64,000 nucleotides of DNA, taken from contig NZ_LT904908.1 in NCBI RefSeq assembly GCF_900199705.1, positions 612,530-676,529 on the forward strand, read 5' to 3'. Under the pieces are notes generated by a model that was not told where the DNA came from, did no database searches, and saw only the letters and a program-made list of their open reading frames with translations. This DNA comes from Collinsella provencensis. GTDB lineage: Bacteria > Actinomycetota > Coriobacteriia > Coriobacteriales > Coriobacteriaceae. A program made the translations under genes and the position numbers. Positions 10,344 through 19,040 of the stretch are shown here, one piece after another (position 1 is the first letter of the stretch; each line of letters starts with the position of its first letter).

Positions 10344-10995
10344 GTTGGTGCTGCATTAACGCCGTCAGGCCTGCTTCGCAAAGCAACGCAAGACATATTG
10401 CTAGCACGAATCGCAACGTGCTGGTCCGTGTTCCGTTCGTCTAAAATAAACGACTTCGTGCTTCTTCCGTTCAATTTATTCCCACGTTTTCTATTCGGGA
10501 GTAAGCCCGGGACGTCCGAGCATCCCTTTTTTCACTCTGAGGGCGGTACTTTTGGCAAAAAATGCCAGATTGTAAGGTCTCGGCTGAGCTTCCAAAACAT
10601 CCAAGCGAACCAAACAACACCATGCGACAACGTCACAATAACTCACAACGCGTCTACCTGCACTTTTCTTGACTGAGAAAGAAGCAGAATCGTCCCATTA
10701 CCTCCAATGCCCACCACAGCGACCCGGGCCAACCCTACAATCTGGCAAAAATTGCCACTCGAGTGCCAATTTAAAAGAAAAACATCTCGCTCAAGGATGG
10801 CAAGCCGTTCTTTGGAACCGCGTTCCTCATTCGGAAGCTCAAAATCACTCGCAAATACACGAAAAGCTACACACCCGAATTCGTCCTGTTCATTCGGAGG
10901 AACGCAGATCGCCCTGGTACAAGCTCGCTCCCCTGTTGGATTCGAGCCATCGTTCGTGCTCAAATCTCTCAATCCGTTGTCGACATCCTCAATCC
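10344..10995. other. AT-richer intergenic region, no confident gene
   Basis: 650 bases, clearly lower in GC than the neighbours. They lie between the flippase-like gene and the 3' end of the DUF559-like gene at 10996. Two short inverted repeats are visible (GGCAAAAAATGCC near 10552, GGCAAAAATTGCC near 10742). A minus-strand frame at 10643-10972 is open for 109 codons but has no domain and no ribosome site. Probably a decayed or regulatory spacer around a mobile-type gene. Confidence 0.5.
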
Positions 10996-12066
10996 TTAAA
11001 TTGGATTAAGCTCGATTGCTTTTCGCAAATCATTAAGCCAAGCAATCTGTTTCACGCGATATCCCGAGGTCCCGCAACGAAATCGCACTCCGGCGTCCCG
11101 GTACAGACTGCGTGCGATTGCCTCCAGTGCTGCAACTTGCTTCATTTGGTCGCGGTTAATCACGACCACCTTGATACCCATGCCTCTGATTCCATTATTT
11201 CGTTGACCATCATGCAACCGTGCATTTTCACACTCGTGGCCCGCGCCGTTATATTCGATATCGGTTTTAGCAGCAGGAACATAGGCATCCATGATGGCGT
11301 AGGGCATGCCAGAAGCCATCGCCCGAGACCTCTCATCAAATCGAATGAGGTGATTGAGCAACATTCCGCCCTTGGGCAACCCCGAACAGCCAAATCCTCC
11401 ATAACGCATCGGAGCACCCAACATGCCGAACATTACCGATTCCATCGGTGATGCGGAATCCGCTGCAGCCAACGAAACGGCAGTTTTAAACGTGCGGCAT
11501 GCGCTGCTCTTAATCGATTTCGCCATTTCTTGCAGCTCACGTAATGTCACAGCAGGCTCAACGTGATAACACGCCGACGCAGCATCGCTTTTGTTTCCCG
11601 ATGAAGTTTGCCCTTCATCTTGAACAATACCAAACGTTAATTCTTCTGCAAGGCAATAGGAGCCAAGCAGTTCCATAAGCAACATGAACACGTCGGCAAG
11701 CTCGTGATGATAGGAATACTGAAGGGCAGCATATGCAGGTGAAGCACTGTATACGCCCTCATCAACCTTCATGATGGCATGATCGGGCAGGCGTCTTGAC
11801 ACCAGGTGGCATTTCAACAACCTCCTCTGTCTCCGAGCAGAAGCATTTGAAATTAAGACGTGAAGATCGTCGCAATCCCCCTCATTCCAAAAACCCAAAC
11901 GTGCCAACCGGTCAAGATCGACGGCATCGAAGCTCGGCACACACGCAGCAAGTGCCTTTCGCTGTTCAATCCTACCGACGTGTTCCCAATTCAAATGTCC
12001 ATACACGCGACGCGTCCAGCGAATCGCTCGAAGAGTAGAGAAATATGTCAGCACCACGGTATCCAT
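10996..12066 (-). CDS. DUF559/Vsr-like nuclease-fold protein, copy 1
   Basis: 356 aa, no exact family recognised. The last 130 residues look like the DUF559/Vsr branch of PD-(D/E)XK nucleases. MESVMFGML is followed by MDAYVPAAKTDIEYNGAGHE, then an alternating R/L helix and MGIKVVVINRDQM. The same order appears in the 326-aa protein at 37058-38038, which reads GIEYDG where this one has DIEYNG, so an acidic position has changed here. The N-terminal half is unrelated to known domains by eye. Codon use and flanks are AT-richer than the neighbours and it stands alone. It may be a defence or mobile-type gene; the activity is unproven. Confidence 0.65.
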   Translation of the reverse strand: MDTVVLTYFSTLRAIRWTRRVYGHLNWEHVGRIEQRKALAACVPSFDAVDLDRLARLGFWNEGDCDDLHVLISNASARRQRRLLKCHLVSRRLPDHAIMKVDEGVYSASPAYAALQYSYHHELADVFMLLMELLGSYCLAEELTFGIVQDEGQTSSGNKSDAASACYHVEPAVTLRELQEMAKSIKSSACRTFKTAVSLAAADSASPMESVMFGMLGAPMRYGGFGCSGLPKGGMLLNHLIRFDERSRAMASGMPYAIMDAYVPAAKTDIEYNGAGHECENARLHDGQRNNGIRGMGIKVVVINRDQMKQVAALEAIARSLYRDAGVRFRCGTSGYRVKQIAWLNDLRKAIELNPI

Positions 12067-12463
12067 GTATAAAAACTAGCATGACGCAATATCTCCAATG
12101 GAGTGCTTCCAAAAAAGTTGAGCACGGTCTGGTCGTTTGGCTTACACAGATCCTAAAACTCAAGCTCAAGAGGCAAAAGTTGTCTCGGATAACAAGGGGG
12201 GTGGTGTCTGCGGATGCCAATCGAATCCAAAACTACACCACCCTCCTTGCAGGCAAAATAATCGCTGGCCAACCGCAACAGAGGAATTTGGTGTCGTCAA
12301 TTTCCTTGAGAATGGGGGCGGAAAACGAGTCGGCCAAAAGCCGTAACACCCGCAAAACAACCTGCTATGTAAACAAACAGACACAAGCCACGCCCTGCCC
12401 TTTTAACACACTTTATGGTGCTAAAGTGTTGAACTGTTCAACTCTTGAGGAGGTGCGCTGACT
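12067..12463. other. Intergenic region upstream of serC with inverted repeat
   Basis: About 400 bases without a convincing gene. Near its end, 12408-12429, is the inverted repeat ACACTTTA / TAAAGTGT with a 6-base loop. The near-palindrome GTTGAACTGTTCAAC (12428-12442) follows at once, directly before the serC ribosome site. These are good candidates for an operator or attenuator of the serine operon. Confidence 0.5.
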
Positions 12464-13561
12464 GTGACGCGTGTATACAACTTCTCCGCAGGCCCTGCGG
12501 CCCTTCCCGAAAACGTCTTGCGCGAGGCACAATCGGAGATGCTCGATTACGCCGGATCCGGCATGTCTATCTTGGAAATGAGCCATCGATCTGCAACATA
12601 CCAGCAGGTCATCGACAGTACCGAGGCAACACTGCGCCGTCTGCTCAATATCCCAGACACGTATCGCGTGCTGTTCTTACAGGGCGGAGCGACGTTGCAG
12701 TTCGCTGGAATCCCGCTCAACCTCATGCGCACGAAACGCGCGGGCTACGTTGTAAGCGGCCAGTTTTCCGGCCTAGCGCAGCGTGAGGCGCAAAAATACG
12801 GAACAGCGGAGGTCCTTGCCACGAGCGAAGACACGCACTTTGACCGCATCCCCGACTTGAACCCCGTTGCGGAACGCGCGGCTTCGGGCGAACTCGACTA
12901 CGTGCACATCTGCCAGAACAACACCATCTTCGGCACCATGTTCCACGAGCTGCCAACCTGTGGAGATACGCCACTCGTCGCAGATGTCTCGAGCTGCTTT
13001 CTCTCTATGCCGCTCGATATCGAGCGCTACGGCCTCATCTATGCTGGCGCGCAGAAAAACGCCGGCCCGGCGGGAGTCACCGTGGTCATCGTACGCGAAG
13101 ACCTCATCGAAAACGGACCCGCGCTGGCCGACATCTGCCCCACATATATGGGCTACAAGCTCCAGGCGAGCAAGGGCTCGATGTACAACACCCCCAACAC
13201 CTTCGGCATCTACCTGTGCGGCAAGGTGTTCTCCTGGATCGAAGAGCAAGGCGGTCTCGCGGTCATCGAAAAGCGCAACTGCGCCAAGGCGGAGCTACTC
13301 TACGAACTGCTCGGCAACAGCTCGCTCTTCCACGGCACGGCCCAATGCGCCAGCCGCTCCATTGCCAACGTGACCTTCCGCACAAACGACCCCGAACTTG
13401 ACGCCCGCTTTGTCGCGTTTGCCCGCGAGCGCGGAATCGAGGGAGTCAAGGGGCACCGCGTCGTCGGAGGCATGCGCGCCAGCATCTACAACGCCGTAAG
13501 CATGGAGGCCGTGAAGGCACTCGCGGCCTGCATGCGCGAATTTGAGGAGACCCAGGCATGA
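12464..13561 (+). CDS. serC: Phosphoserine aminotransferase
   Basis: Second step of serine synthesis: 3-phosphohydroxypyruvate plus glutamate to phosphoserine, PLP-dependent. It has 365 aa. The N-terminal FSAGPAALPENVL signature and the PLP lysine in YAGAQKNAGPAGVT are typical of SerC. The start is GTG 12464, 10 bases after a GAGGAGG ribosome site. Its last codons overlap the serA start (ATGA), so the two are translationally coupled. Confidence 0.96.
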   Translation: MTRVYNFSAGPAALPENVLREAQSEMLDYAGSGMSILEMSHRSATYQQVIDSTEATLRRLLNIPDTYRVLFLQGGATLQFAGIPLNLMRTKRAGYVVSGQFSGLAQREAQKYGTAEVLATSEDTHFDRIPDLNPVAERAASGELDYVHICQNNTIFGTMFHELPTCGDTPLVADVSSCFLSMPLDIERYGLIYAGAQKNAGPAGVTVVIVREDLIENGPALADICPTYMGYKLQASKGSMYNTPNTFGIYLCGKVFSWIEEQGGLAVIEKRNCAKAELLYELLGNSSLFHGTAQCASRSIANVTFRTNDPELDARFVAFARERGIEGVKGHRVVGGMRASIYNAVSMEAVKALAACMREFEETQA

Positions 13562-14721
13562 GAAACATCAAGATCATCGACGATATCACTAAGGACGGGC
13601 AGGTCGACTTCGGCGAGGGCTACGACTTCGTAGAGAACATCGAGGATGCAGACGCCATCCTGATGCGCTCAACTGACCTGCACGGCTTCACCTTACCCGA
13701 AGGCATCCGCGCCATCGCCCGCTGCGGCGCAGGCGTCAACAACATCCCCATTGAGGAATACGCGCGTCAGGGCGTCGTGGTGTTCAATTCCCCAGGTGCC
13801 AACTCCAACGCGGTGAAAGAAATGGTCCTCGCCATGATGATCATGTCGAGCCGCGGCATCATGCAGTCCATGAAGTGGGTGCGCGAAAACGCCGAAGACC
13901 CCGACATCTACGTCCACGCCGAGAAGGCGAAGAAGGCGTTTGTGGGCCGTGAGCTGCGTGGCAAGCGCGTGGGCGTGGTCGGCTTGGGCAACGTGGGATC
14001 CAAGGTGGCAAACGCCTGCGTGGAGCTGGGCATGGACGTCTTCGGCTACGACCCGTTCATCTCTGTCGAACACGCATGGGCCCTTAACCGCGAGGTCCAG
14101 CGCGTGGGCACGCTCGAGGACCTCTGCCGCGGCTGCGATTACCTCACACTGCACGTCCCGAGCAAGGCGGACACCATCCACATGATCTCCGAAGAGCAGC
14201 TCAACCTACTCGCACCGGACGCGGTTCTTATCAACTTCGCACGCGAGACCATCGTCGACGAACCCGCCGTGGACGCCGCCCTGCGCGCGGGTAAACTTTC
14301 CTGGTTTGCCTGCGACTTCGCCACCCCTGGCACCGTCAACATGCCGAACACCTTCGTCACCACACACTCCGGCGCCGGCACCAACGAGGCTGAGGCAAAC
14401 TGCGCTGACATGGCGATCTCCGAGCTCAAGGACTACATGGAAAACGGCAACATCGCCCACTCCGTGAACTACCCCGCTTGCTCCATGGGCAAGGCGCGCG
14501 CCGCAAGCCGCATCGCCTGCCTGCACGCCAACGTGCCCAACATGATCGGTCAGATCACGCGCATCCTCGCCGACGACAACGCCAACGTCCAGCGCATGGT
14601 CAACGAAAGCGCCGGCGAAAACGCCTACACTATGTTCGACACCGACGAACATCTGGATGAAAGCACCATCGAGGCGCTCAAGCAGATTCCTTCCATGTAT
14701 CGCGTTCGCGTGATCAAATAA
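13558..14721 (+). CDS. serA: D-3-phosphoglycerate dehydrogenase
   Basis: First committed step of serine synthesis. It has 387 aa. The NAD-binding motif is GVVGLGNVGSKVAN, the catalytic Arg lies in RCGAGVNNIP, and the Glu/His pair is in NFARETIVDEP and THSGAGT. Residues about 310-387 form an ACT domain (NVPNMIGQITRIL), the usual serine-feedback site. This is the short, two-domain-plus-ACT form without an intervening ASB domain. Overlaps serC by 4 bases. Confidence 0.96.
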   Translation: MRNIKIIDDITKDGQVDFGEGYDFVENIEDADAILMRSTDLHGFTLPEGIRAIARCGAGVNNIPIEEYARQGVVVFNSPGANSNAVKEMVLAMMIMSSRGIMQSMKWVRENAEDPDIYVHAEKAKKAFVGRELRGKRVGVVGLGNVGSKVANACVELGMDVFGYDPFISVEHAWALNREVQRVGTLEDLCRGCDYLTLHVPSKADTIHMISEEQLNLLAPDAVLINFARETIVDEPAVDAALRAGKLSWFACDFATPGTVNMPNTFVTTHSGAGTNEAEANCADMAISELKDYMENGNIAHSVNYPACSMGKARAASRIACLHANVPNMIGQITRILADDNANVQRMVNESAGENAYTMFDTDEHLDESTIEALKQIPSMYRVRVIK

Positions 14722-14819
14722 TCCCCGTCGATGCCATGGCGGTCGCATGGCACGGAAATGCGGCCGCCATGTGTCCCAAACATCCGTGCGTCTCAAACGT
14801 CTCGTACGAGAGGATCTTC

Positions 14820-16088
14820 GTGAAAGCGCTCCCCTTCCCCTGCATTCGACCTGTTCCCGAGCATGCGGCAGATGTCTCCGCCCTTCCGTACGACGTGCTC
14901 GATCGCGCTGAAGCGGCTGAGTACGTAAAGGAGCGTCCGCTTTCGTTTTTGAACATCGATCGCCCTGAGACGCAGTTCGGGACCGCGCAGGACATGTATG
15001 CGCCCGAGGTGTACCAGCGCGGGGCGAAGCTGTTGCATGAGCGCATCGACGATGGCACGTATGTGGCCGACGGGAACCTCTCCTACTACATCTACGAGCT
15101 GGAATGGAAAGGCCGCGTGCAGACGGGCATCGTCGCCGTATGCGCTGTCGAAGAGTACGAGAGCGGCGTGATTAAGCGCCACGAGCTCACGCGTGAAGAG
15201 AAGGAGCGCGACCGCATCGAGCACATCCGTGCGCTCGGATGCCAGACGGGCCCAATCTTCCTCGCCTATCGCGACCAGCCCGTGCTCGATATGATCATCG
15301 GCGCCGCCAAGACCTCGACGCCGCTCTATGCCTTCTCCGATGACGAAGGTGTGCGCCAAACCGTGTGGGAGGTCGCCCGCCCCGATGCCGTGGGGGCCAT
15401 TCGCGCCATGTTCGAGCAGATTCCCTGCGCCTACATTGCCGACGGCCATCATCGCACCGCGAGCGCGGTCAAAGTGGCGCAGCGCATGCGCGAGCAGGCG
15501 CAGGCTGCCGGCACCTACACAGGCAAGGAACCGTTCAACTACTTCCTCTCCGTGCTGTTCCCTGCAAGCCAGCTCACAATTCTGCCGTACAACCGTGTTG
15601 TCGCCGACCGCTGCGGAAAAACCGCAGAAGAGCTTTGCGCCGAGCTTGAGGCTGCGGGCTTTGCCTTGCGCAAAGCAGACGGCGCAGTAAAACCGCGCGA
15701 ACATGGCACCTTTGGCATGTTTATGGACGGCTCGTGGTATGAGCTCAAGATGAGTGAAACGAATGCGTCGAGTGCAGAGGACGCAACAGACCCCGTCTCC
15801 GCGCTCGACGTCTCTATTCTGCAGGATCGCGTGCTCGCCCCCATCCTCGGCATCGAGAACCCGCGCACCGACGCGCGCATCACCTTTGTGGGCGGCATCC
15901 GCGGCACCGACGAGCTCGAACAGCGCGCCGGCGCTGACGGCGTTGCCTTCACTCTCAACGCCACGGGCATCGACCAGCTGCTCGACGTGGCGGACGCCGG
16001 GCTTCTCATGCCACCCAAGTCGACATGGTTTGAGCCCAAGCTCCGTAGCGGGCTGTTCATTCACCGCATCGCCGCGGACTTCGCCTAG
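14820..16088 (+). CDS. DUF1015 family protein of the serine operon
   Basis: A 422-aa DUF1015 protein. The motif ADGHHRT (near residue 210) is its best-kept element and recalls the ParB/SerK-type nucleotide-binding motif. DUF1015 genes often follow serC-serA in Firmicutes, Thermotogae and actinobacteria, and a free-serine kinase role has been suggested for related proteins. That role is inference here. The GTG at 14820 is chosen after AGAGGA, because the family begins close to the ALPFPCIRPVPEHA block; the frame is open 28 codons further up. Confidence 0.8.
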   Translation: MKALPFPCIRPVPEHAADVSALPYDVLDRAEAAEYVKERPLSFLNIDRPETQFGTAQDMYAPEVYQRGAKLLHERIDDGTYVADGNLSYYIYELEWKGRVQTGIVAVCAVEEYESGVIKRHELTREEKERDRIEHIRALGCQTGPIFLAYRDQPVLDMIIGAAKTSTPLYAFSDDEGVRQTVWEVARPDAVGAIRAMFEQIPCAYIADGHHRTASAVKVAQRMREQAQAAGTYTGKEPFNYFLSVLFPASQLTILPYNRVVADRCGKTAEELCAELEAAGFALRKADGAVKPREHGTFGMFMDGSWYELKMSETNASSAEDATDPVSALDVSILQDRVLAPILGIENPRTDARITFVGGIRGTDELEQRAGADGVAFTLNATGIDQLLDVADAGLLMPPKSTWFEPKLRSGLFIHRIAADFA

Positions 16089-16118
16089 GCCACGGCGCAT
16101 ACGTTATTCGAGGTGGGC

Positions 16119-16436
16119 ATGGGCGATTCTTCGCAAAGGCATTCCACATTTCACAATCGCTTATATAGCCCCGGCGGCTGCAGCGTCTTTGTGATACTTG
16201 CCCCTCTGATGGCGGCATCGGTGGGCGTCTTCTTCGCCTTGATTGGGCTGGCGGGCCTCGCGTTAGTAGCGCTAATTGCCGCCATCGTGGTCACCGTGTT
16301 TTTTGCCCGCAGGTCCGAACAGCGAAAAGCCGAGGGAAAGACCCTCGGCTGGAAAATCGCGATTCCGATCGTGCTTTACGCAATCAGCGTCCCCTATCTA
16401 ATCTTTTTTATCTGGCTGTTTTTCTTCCAGTCATAA
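16119..16436 (+). CDS. Small membrane protein, unknown
   Basis: 105 aa. A polar N-terminus of about 25 residues is followed by two long hydrophobic segments (about 28-60 and 83-105) separated by a basic loop (ARRSEQRKAEGK). GAGGTGG precedes the ATG at 16119. The protein ends with a very hydrophobic FFIWLFFFQS. No family recognised. It follows the DUF1015 gene by 30 bases and probably shares its transcript. Confidence 0.6.
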   Translation: MGDSSQRHSTFHNRLYSPGGCSVFVILAPLMAASVGVFFALIGLAGLALVALIAAIVVTVFFARRSEQRKAEGKTLGWKIAIPIVLYAISVPYLIFFIWLFFFQS

Positions 16437-16483
16437 TCGGGAATGCATGGCATGAGACCGCAGCACAAAGCCACGGTTCTCTT

Positions 16484-17485
16484 CTATAACGTCTCGTTGC
16501 GCTCGAAGAACTCGCAGGCGTTTTCGAAGCAGATGCGGTCGGCGATGTCCTCGCCAAACTCGCCCGCAAGCAGCCCATGCAGCGTGCCGATCTTCTCTGC
16601 AGGGTCAAGCCATGTGGGAACTTCGCAACCGTCGTAGTCGCTACCGAGCGCCAAAACGTGCTCGCCGCCCAGCTGGAGCAGGTGATCAACGTGACGCAGG
16701 AAATCATCCTGAGTTGCGGGCAAATCCTCGGTAATGAAGTCCTCGCAGAAGTTAAGGCCCACGATGCCTCCACGCTCGGCCAAAGCACGGAACTGGTCGT
16801 CGGTCAAATTTCGCAGGTGGCCGCAAATGGCGCGCGAGTTTGAGTGAGACGCGGCAAAGGGCCGCTCCGACGCCTCGAGCACATCCCAGAAACCCCGGTC
16901 ATTGAGATGAGACACGTCGATTACCACATGACGCTCTTCAAGCGCGGCGATGACCTCGCGACCAAACGGGGTCAAACCCTCCGTTGTATCGTGTCCCGAG
17001 GCGATGGCGTTCGGCCCGTTCCATGCGAGCGTGAGCATCTTGACGCCCGCGTCCGCAATTTCGTGCACGCGCTCGACCGTGCCCTCGATAAACGAGCCGC
17101 CTTCGACCGTAAACATCGCCGCGCAGTGCCCCGTCTCAACAATGGAGCGAATATTGCGCGCGTCAAGCACCTGCTCGATGCGGTCGGCATGCTCAGCGAT
17201 CTGCCCCTGAAGATACGAACGAACCGCCTGGAACACAGCCCACGCCTGGTCGGAATTGAGCTCGTCGGGAATGAATGCCGCAAAGCACTGGCACCAGGCG
17301 TAATCTTGCGCCTGCATGCGATCGAGCGAGATGTGCGCGTCGTTATCCGCGAGCGACAACAGGCGATCTTTGGGTGTGCCCATCACGAAATCCTCGAACT
17401 CAACGTCGGGGAAGGCAGTGTGCAGAGCAAGACGATCGAGCGTGTCGCAATGCAGGTCAAAGATGCGAATGCGCTGGTTGTCCAT
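16484..17485 (-). CDS. Membrane dipeptidase family protein (peptidase M19)
   Basis: 333 aa. Zinc-dependent dipeptidase of the renal dipeptidase family, here without a signal peptide and so cytoplasmic. The metal site FDLHCDTLD at residues 9-17 gives the His-x-Asp pair. The bridging Glu is in FTVEGG, further His ligands are in VIDVSHLND and AASHSNSRAI, and GSDYDG closes the barrel. It cleaves dipeptides, often with D-residues or dehydro residues. A clear AGGAGG site precedes ATG 17485. It is followed on the other strand by the end of the small membrane protein gene. Confidence 0.93.
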   Translation of the reverse strand: MDNQRIRIFDLHCDTLDRLALHTAFPDVEFEDFVMGTPKDRLLSLADNDAHISLDRMQAQDYAWCQCFAAFIPDELNSDQAWAVFQAVRSYLQGQIAEHADRIEQVLDARNIRSIVETGHCAAMFTVEGGSFIEGTVERVHEIADAGVKMLTLAWNGPNAIASGHDTTEGLTPFGREVIAALEERHVVIDVSHLNDRGFWDVLEASERPFAASHSNSRAICGHLRNLTDDQFRALAERGGIVGLNFCEDFITEDLPATQDDFLRHVDHLLQLGGEHVLALGSDYDGCEVPTWLDPAEKIGTLHGLLAGEFGEDIADRICFENACEFFERNETL

Positions 17486-17537
17486 GGTAAACCTCCTGAT
17501 GAAGTGCCCTCTTTACGGCAATGATACCCCATGCAGC

Positions 17538-17572
17538 AAAAAGGCCGGTCCCGCACGGAACCAGCCTTTGCA
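17538..17572 (-). terminator. Terminator after the histidine phosphatase gene
   Basis: Inverted repeat AAAGGCCGGTC / GAACCAGCCTTT between two minus-strand genes. It gives a GC stem with a T tract (the AAAAA on the plus strand at 17538-17542) for the gene that ends at 17596. Confidence 0.65.
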
Positions 17573-17595
17573 TTTGCACGCTCGAAAGCTCGGAG

Positions 17596-18186
17596 CTACT
17601 CCCCCAGCACCTCGCGCATTTCTTCCTGCTCAACTACCTGCGTGAGCTTGAAAACGCCGTTTTCGTAGGAATAGCGCATCACAGAGCAGTTGCCCGGAAT
17701 ATCTCGGGGACCAAAATCGGTATTCTCTGCCCAAGCAAATAGGAACGCGCGGCATGCCGACCCATGGCTCACTGCGAGCACCTGCTCATGCCCGGGCCGT
17801 TCCATGATGTTCGTGAGCGTTGAACACACGCGATTTCGCAGCTCATCTTCGCTCTCGCCGCCAAACTTGACGAAGAAATCGTTCCAGGGACGAGGTGGCA
17901 GCAATGCAAAACGCTCCGCCTCATACTCGCCAAAGTACATCTCTCGCAGGCCAGGCTCGCGCGAGAACGGCATATCCGTGATCGCCTCGATGGTCTGGTG
18001 CGTGCGTGCGAGCGTTGAAGCGTAGGCATGATCGAACGTAAGGCCCTCGTGCTTGAAGTAGCGGCCAACACGTTCCGCCTGCTCAACTCCCAATTCGGTA
18101 AGCGGAGAATCCGTCCAACCCTGCATGATCCTGCGCACGTTGAACATCGTTTCGCCGTGACGCACCAGATATAACGTTCTAGCCAT
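17596..18186 (-). CDS. Histidine phosphatase family protein (phosphoglycerate mutase-like)
   Basis: 196 aa. The catalytic RHG motif is LYLVRHGETMFN at residues 5-16 and the second His is in LAVSHGSACRAFL. The acid residue lies in MYFGEYEAERF. The family includes phosphoglycerate mutases and many broad phosphatases. Since the genome has a gpmI at 38.4 kb, this is more likely a phosphatase for a small molecule or cofactor. Start 18186 (MARTLYLV) follows GGGAGG; the frame is open much further upstream but that part has no coding look. Confidence 0.88.
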   Translation of the reverse strand: MARTLYLVRHGETMFNVRRIMQGWTDSPLTELGVEQAERVGRYFKHEGLTFDHAYASTLARTHQTIEAITDMPFSREPGLREMYFGEYEAERFALLPPRPWNDFFVKFGGESEDELRNRVCSTLTNIMERPGHEQVLAVSHGSACRAFLFAWAENTDFGPRDIPGNCSVMRYSYENGVFKLTQVVEQEEMREVLGE

Positions 18187-18390
18187 TGAGTTGCCTCCCG
18201 TATCGGTATTCCCGCCCGTCGCCGCCAAGCGCAGCAACGTCTTTCCGTCTCGTAAGCGCAACCATGATAAACCCTGCCCGATGCGTCTTTTCAAACAGCG
18301 GCAGGAGTTAACAGAGAAGTCGGCACAAATCGCGTTTGCGACGCAGCGCCAATTGGACGTAGAAACGGAATAAAAGGACCCCTGCAGAAC

Positions 18391-18434
18391 GAACTGCCTC
18401 CCATTTCTCGTATCCAAGAAATGGGAGGCAGTTC
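18391..18434. repeat. Perfect 18-bp hairpin
   Basis: Arms GAACTGCCTCCCATTTCT (18391-18408) and its exact complement (18417-18434) around an 8-base loop. It lies 40 bases past the yoeB stop on that gene's strand. The length and perfection exceed what a terminator needs. It may be a yefM-yoeB terminator, a small RNA or an element end. The surrounding 290 bases (18187-18476) hold no gene. Confidence 0.7.
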
Positions 18435-18476
18435 AAACTCACCGTCGGGACCTTTTCGTTTTACCAGCAAGATTGG

Positions 18477-18746
18477 CTATTTGTCGCTGTAGTGGTCCTT
18501 GACGGAGTAGAATGTCACCACCTCGCCGGACACGGAATAGACAATGCGGTTGGCGGCGTCTATCCTCCTCGACCAGAGGCCCGACAGGTCGTCCTTCAGA
18601 GGCTCCGGTTTGCCGATCCCGTCGAACGGCTCGCGATCAATGTCCTTGACGAGCTGGTTGATCCTCTTGAGCGTCTTCCTATCCTGGGATTGCCACCAGA
18701 TATAGTCGGCCCATGCCGCGTCCGTCCAAGACTTAATCATCGTCAT
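18477..18746 (-). CDS. yoeB: YoeB-type mRNA-cleaving toxin
   Basis: 89 aa (start 18746; an in-frame ATG at 18740 is equally possible). The Txe/YoeB fold signatures are visible: FDGIGKPEPLKDDLSGLWSR, RIDAANRIVYSV, and the C-terminal VTFYSVKDHYSDK with the catalytic His. It cleaves mRNA in the ribosome A site when freed from its antitoxin. Its start overlaps the end of the antitoxin gene by 14 bases, the normal order and coupling for yefM-yoeB. Confidence 0.92.
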   Translation of the reverse strand: MTMIKSWTDAAWADYIWWQSQDRKTLKRINQLVKDIDREPFDGIGKPEPLKDDLSGLWSRRIDAANRIVYSVSGEVVTFYSVKDHYSDK

Positions 18747-18999
18747 CCTCGATGATCTCGTGGACCGTGAACTTACCAGCACGCGCCTGCTCCATACCGC
18801 GCTTGAGCTTCTCGTACAGGTACTCGTTTGAGCGGATGTATAGGTTCTCCCGCATGTTCTCGTACTCGCGGACGTTCAAGACAATCACGTTCGAGTCCGG
18901 ATCTCTGCTGGTCACCAGGATGGGCTCGGCATCGTCCCTCACCTTGTCGATATAACTGCGCAGGTTCGCTCGGAACGTGCTGTAAGCGACTGCCTCCAT
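18733..18999 (-). CDS. yefM: YefM/Phd-type antitoxin
   Basis: 88 aa. The N-terminal DNA-binding part begins MEAVAYSTFRANLRSYID, as in YefM (the canonical start of this family). The C-terminal part has YENMRENLYIRSNEYLYEKL and ends in an acidic tail (EIIEDDDD). It neutralises YoeB and represses the operon. Start 18999 is preceded by GGGGTGAGG. A TGTACA palindrome lies 28 bases upstream. Confidence 0.92.
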   Translation of the reverse strand: MEAVAYSTFRANLRSYIDKVRDDAEPILVTSRDPDSNVIVLNVREYENMRENLYIRSNEYLYEKLKRGMEQARAGKFTVHEIIEDDDD

Positions 19000-19026
19000 G
19001 GGCCTCACCCCTTTGAATTGTCCAAT

Positions 19027-19040
19027 ATCTTGTACAAGAT
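19027..19040 (-). promoter_or_regulatory. YefM-YoeB operator palindrome
   Basis: Perfect 14-bp palindrome ATCTTGTACAAGAT. Its TGTACA core is the known recognition core of YefM-YoeB in enterobacteria. It lies where the promoter of the minus-strand yefM gene is expected. Confidence 0.75.

Noticed and set aside
10643..10972. 109-codon minus-strand frame
   Set aside because: It contains parts of short inverted repeats and no recognisable domain; starts and composition are not gene-like.
17596..18186. Glycolytic phosphoglycerate mutase GpmA
   Set aside because: At 196 aa it is shorter than GpmA and lacks its typical insert; gpmI is present. Called a histidine phosphatase instead.
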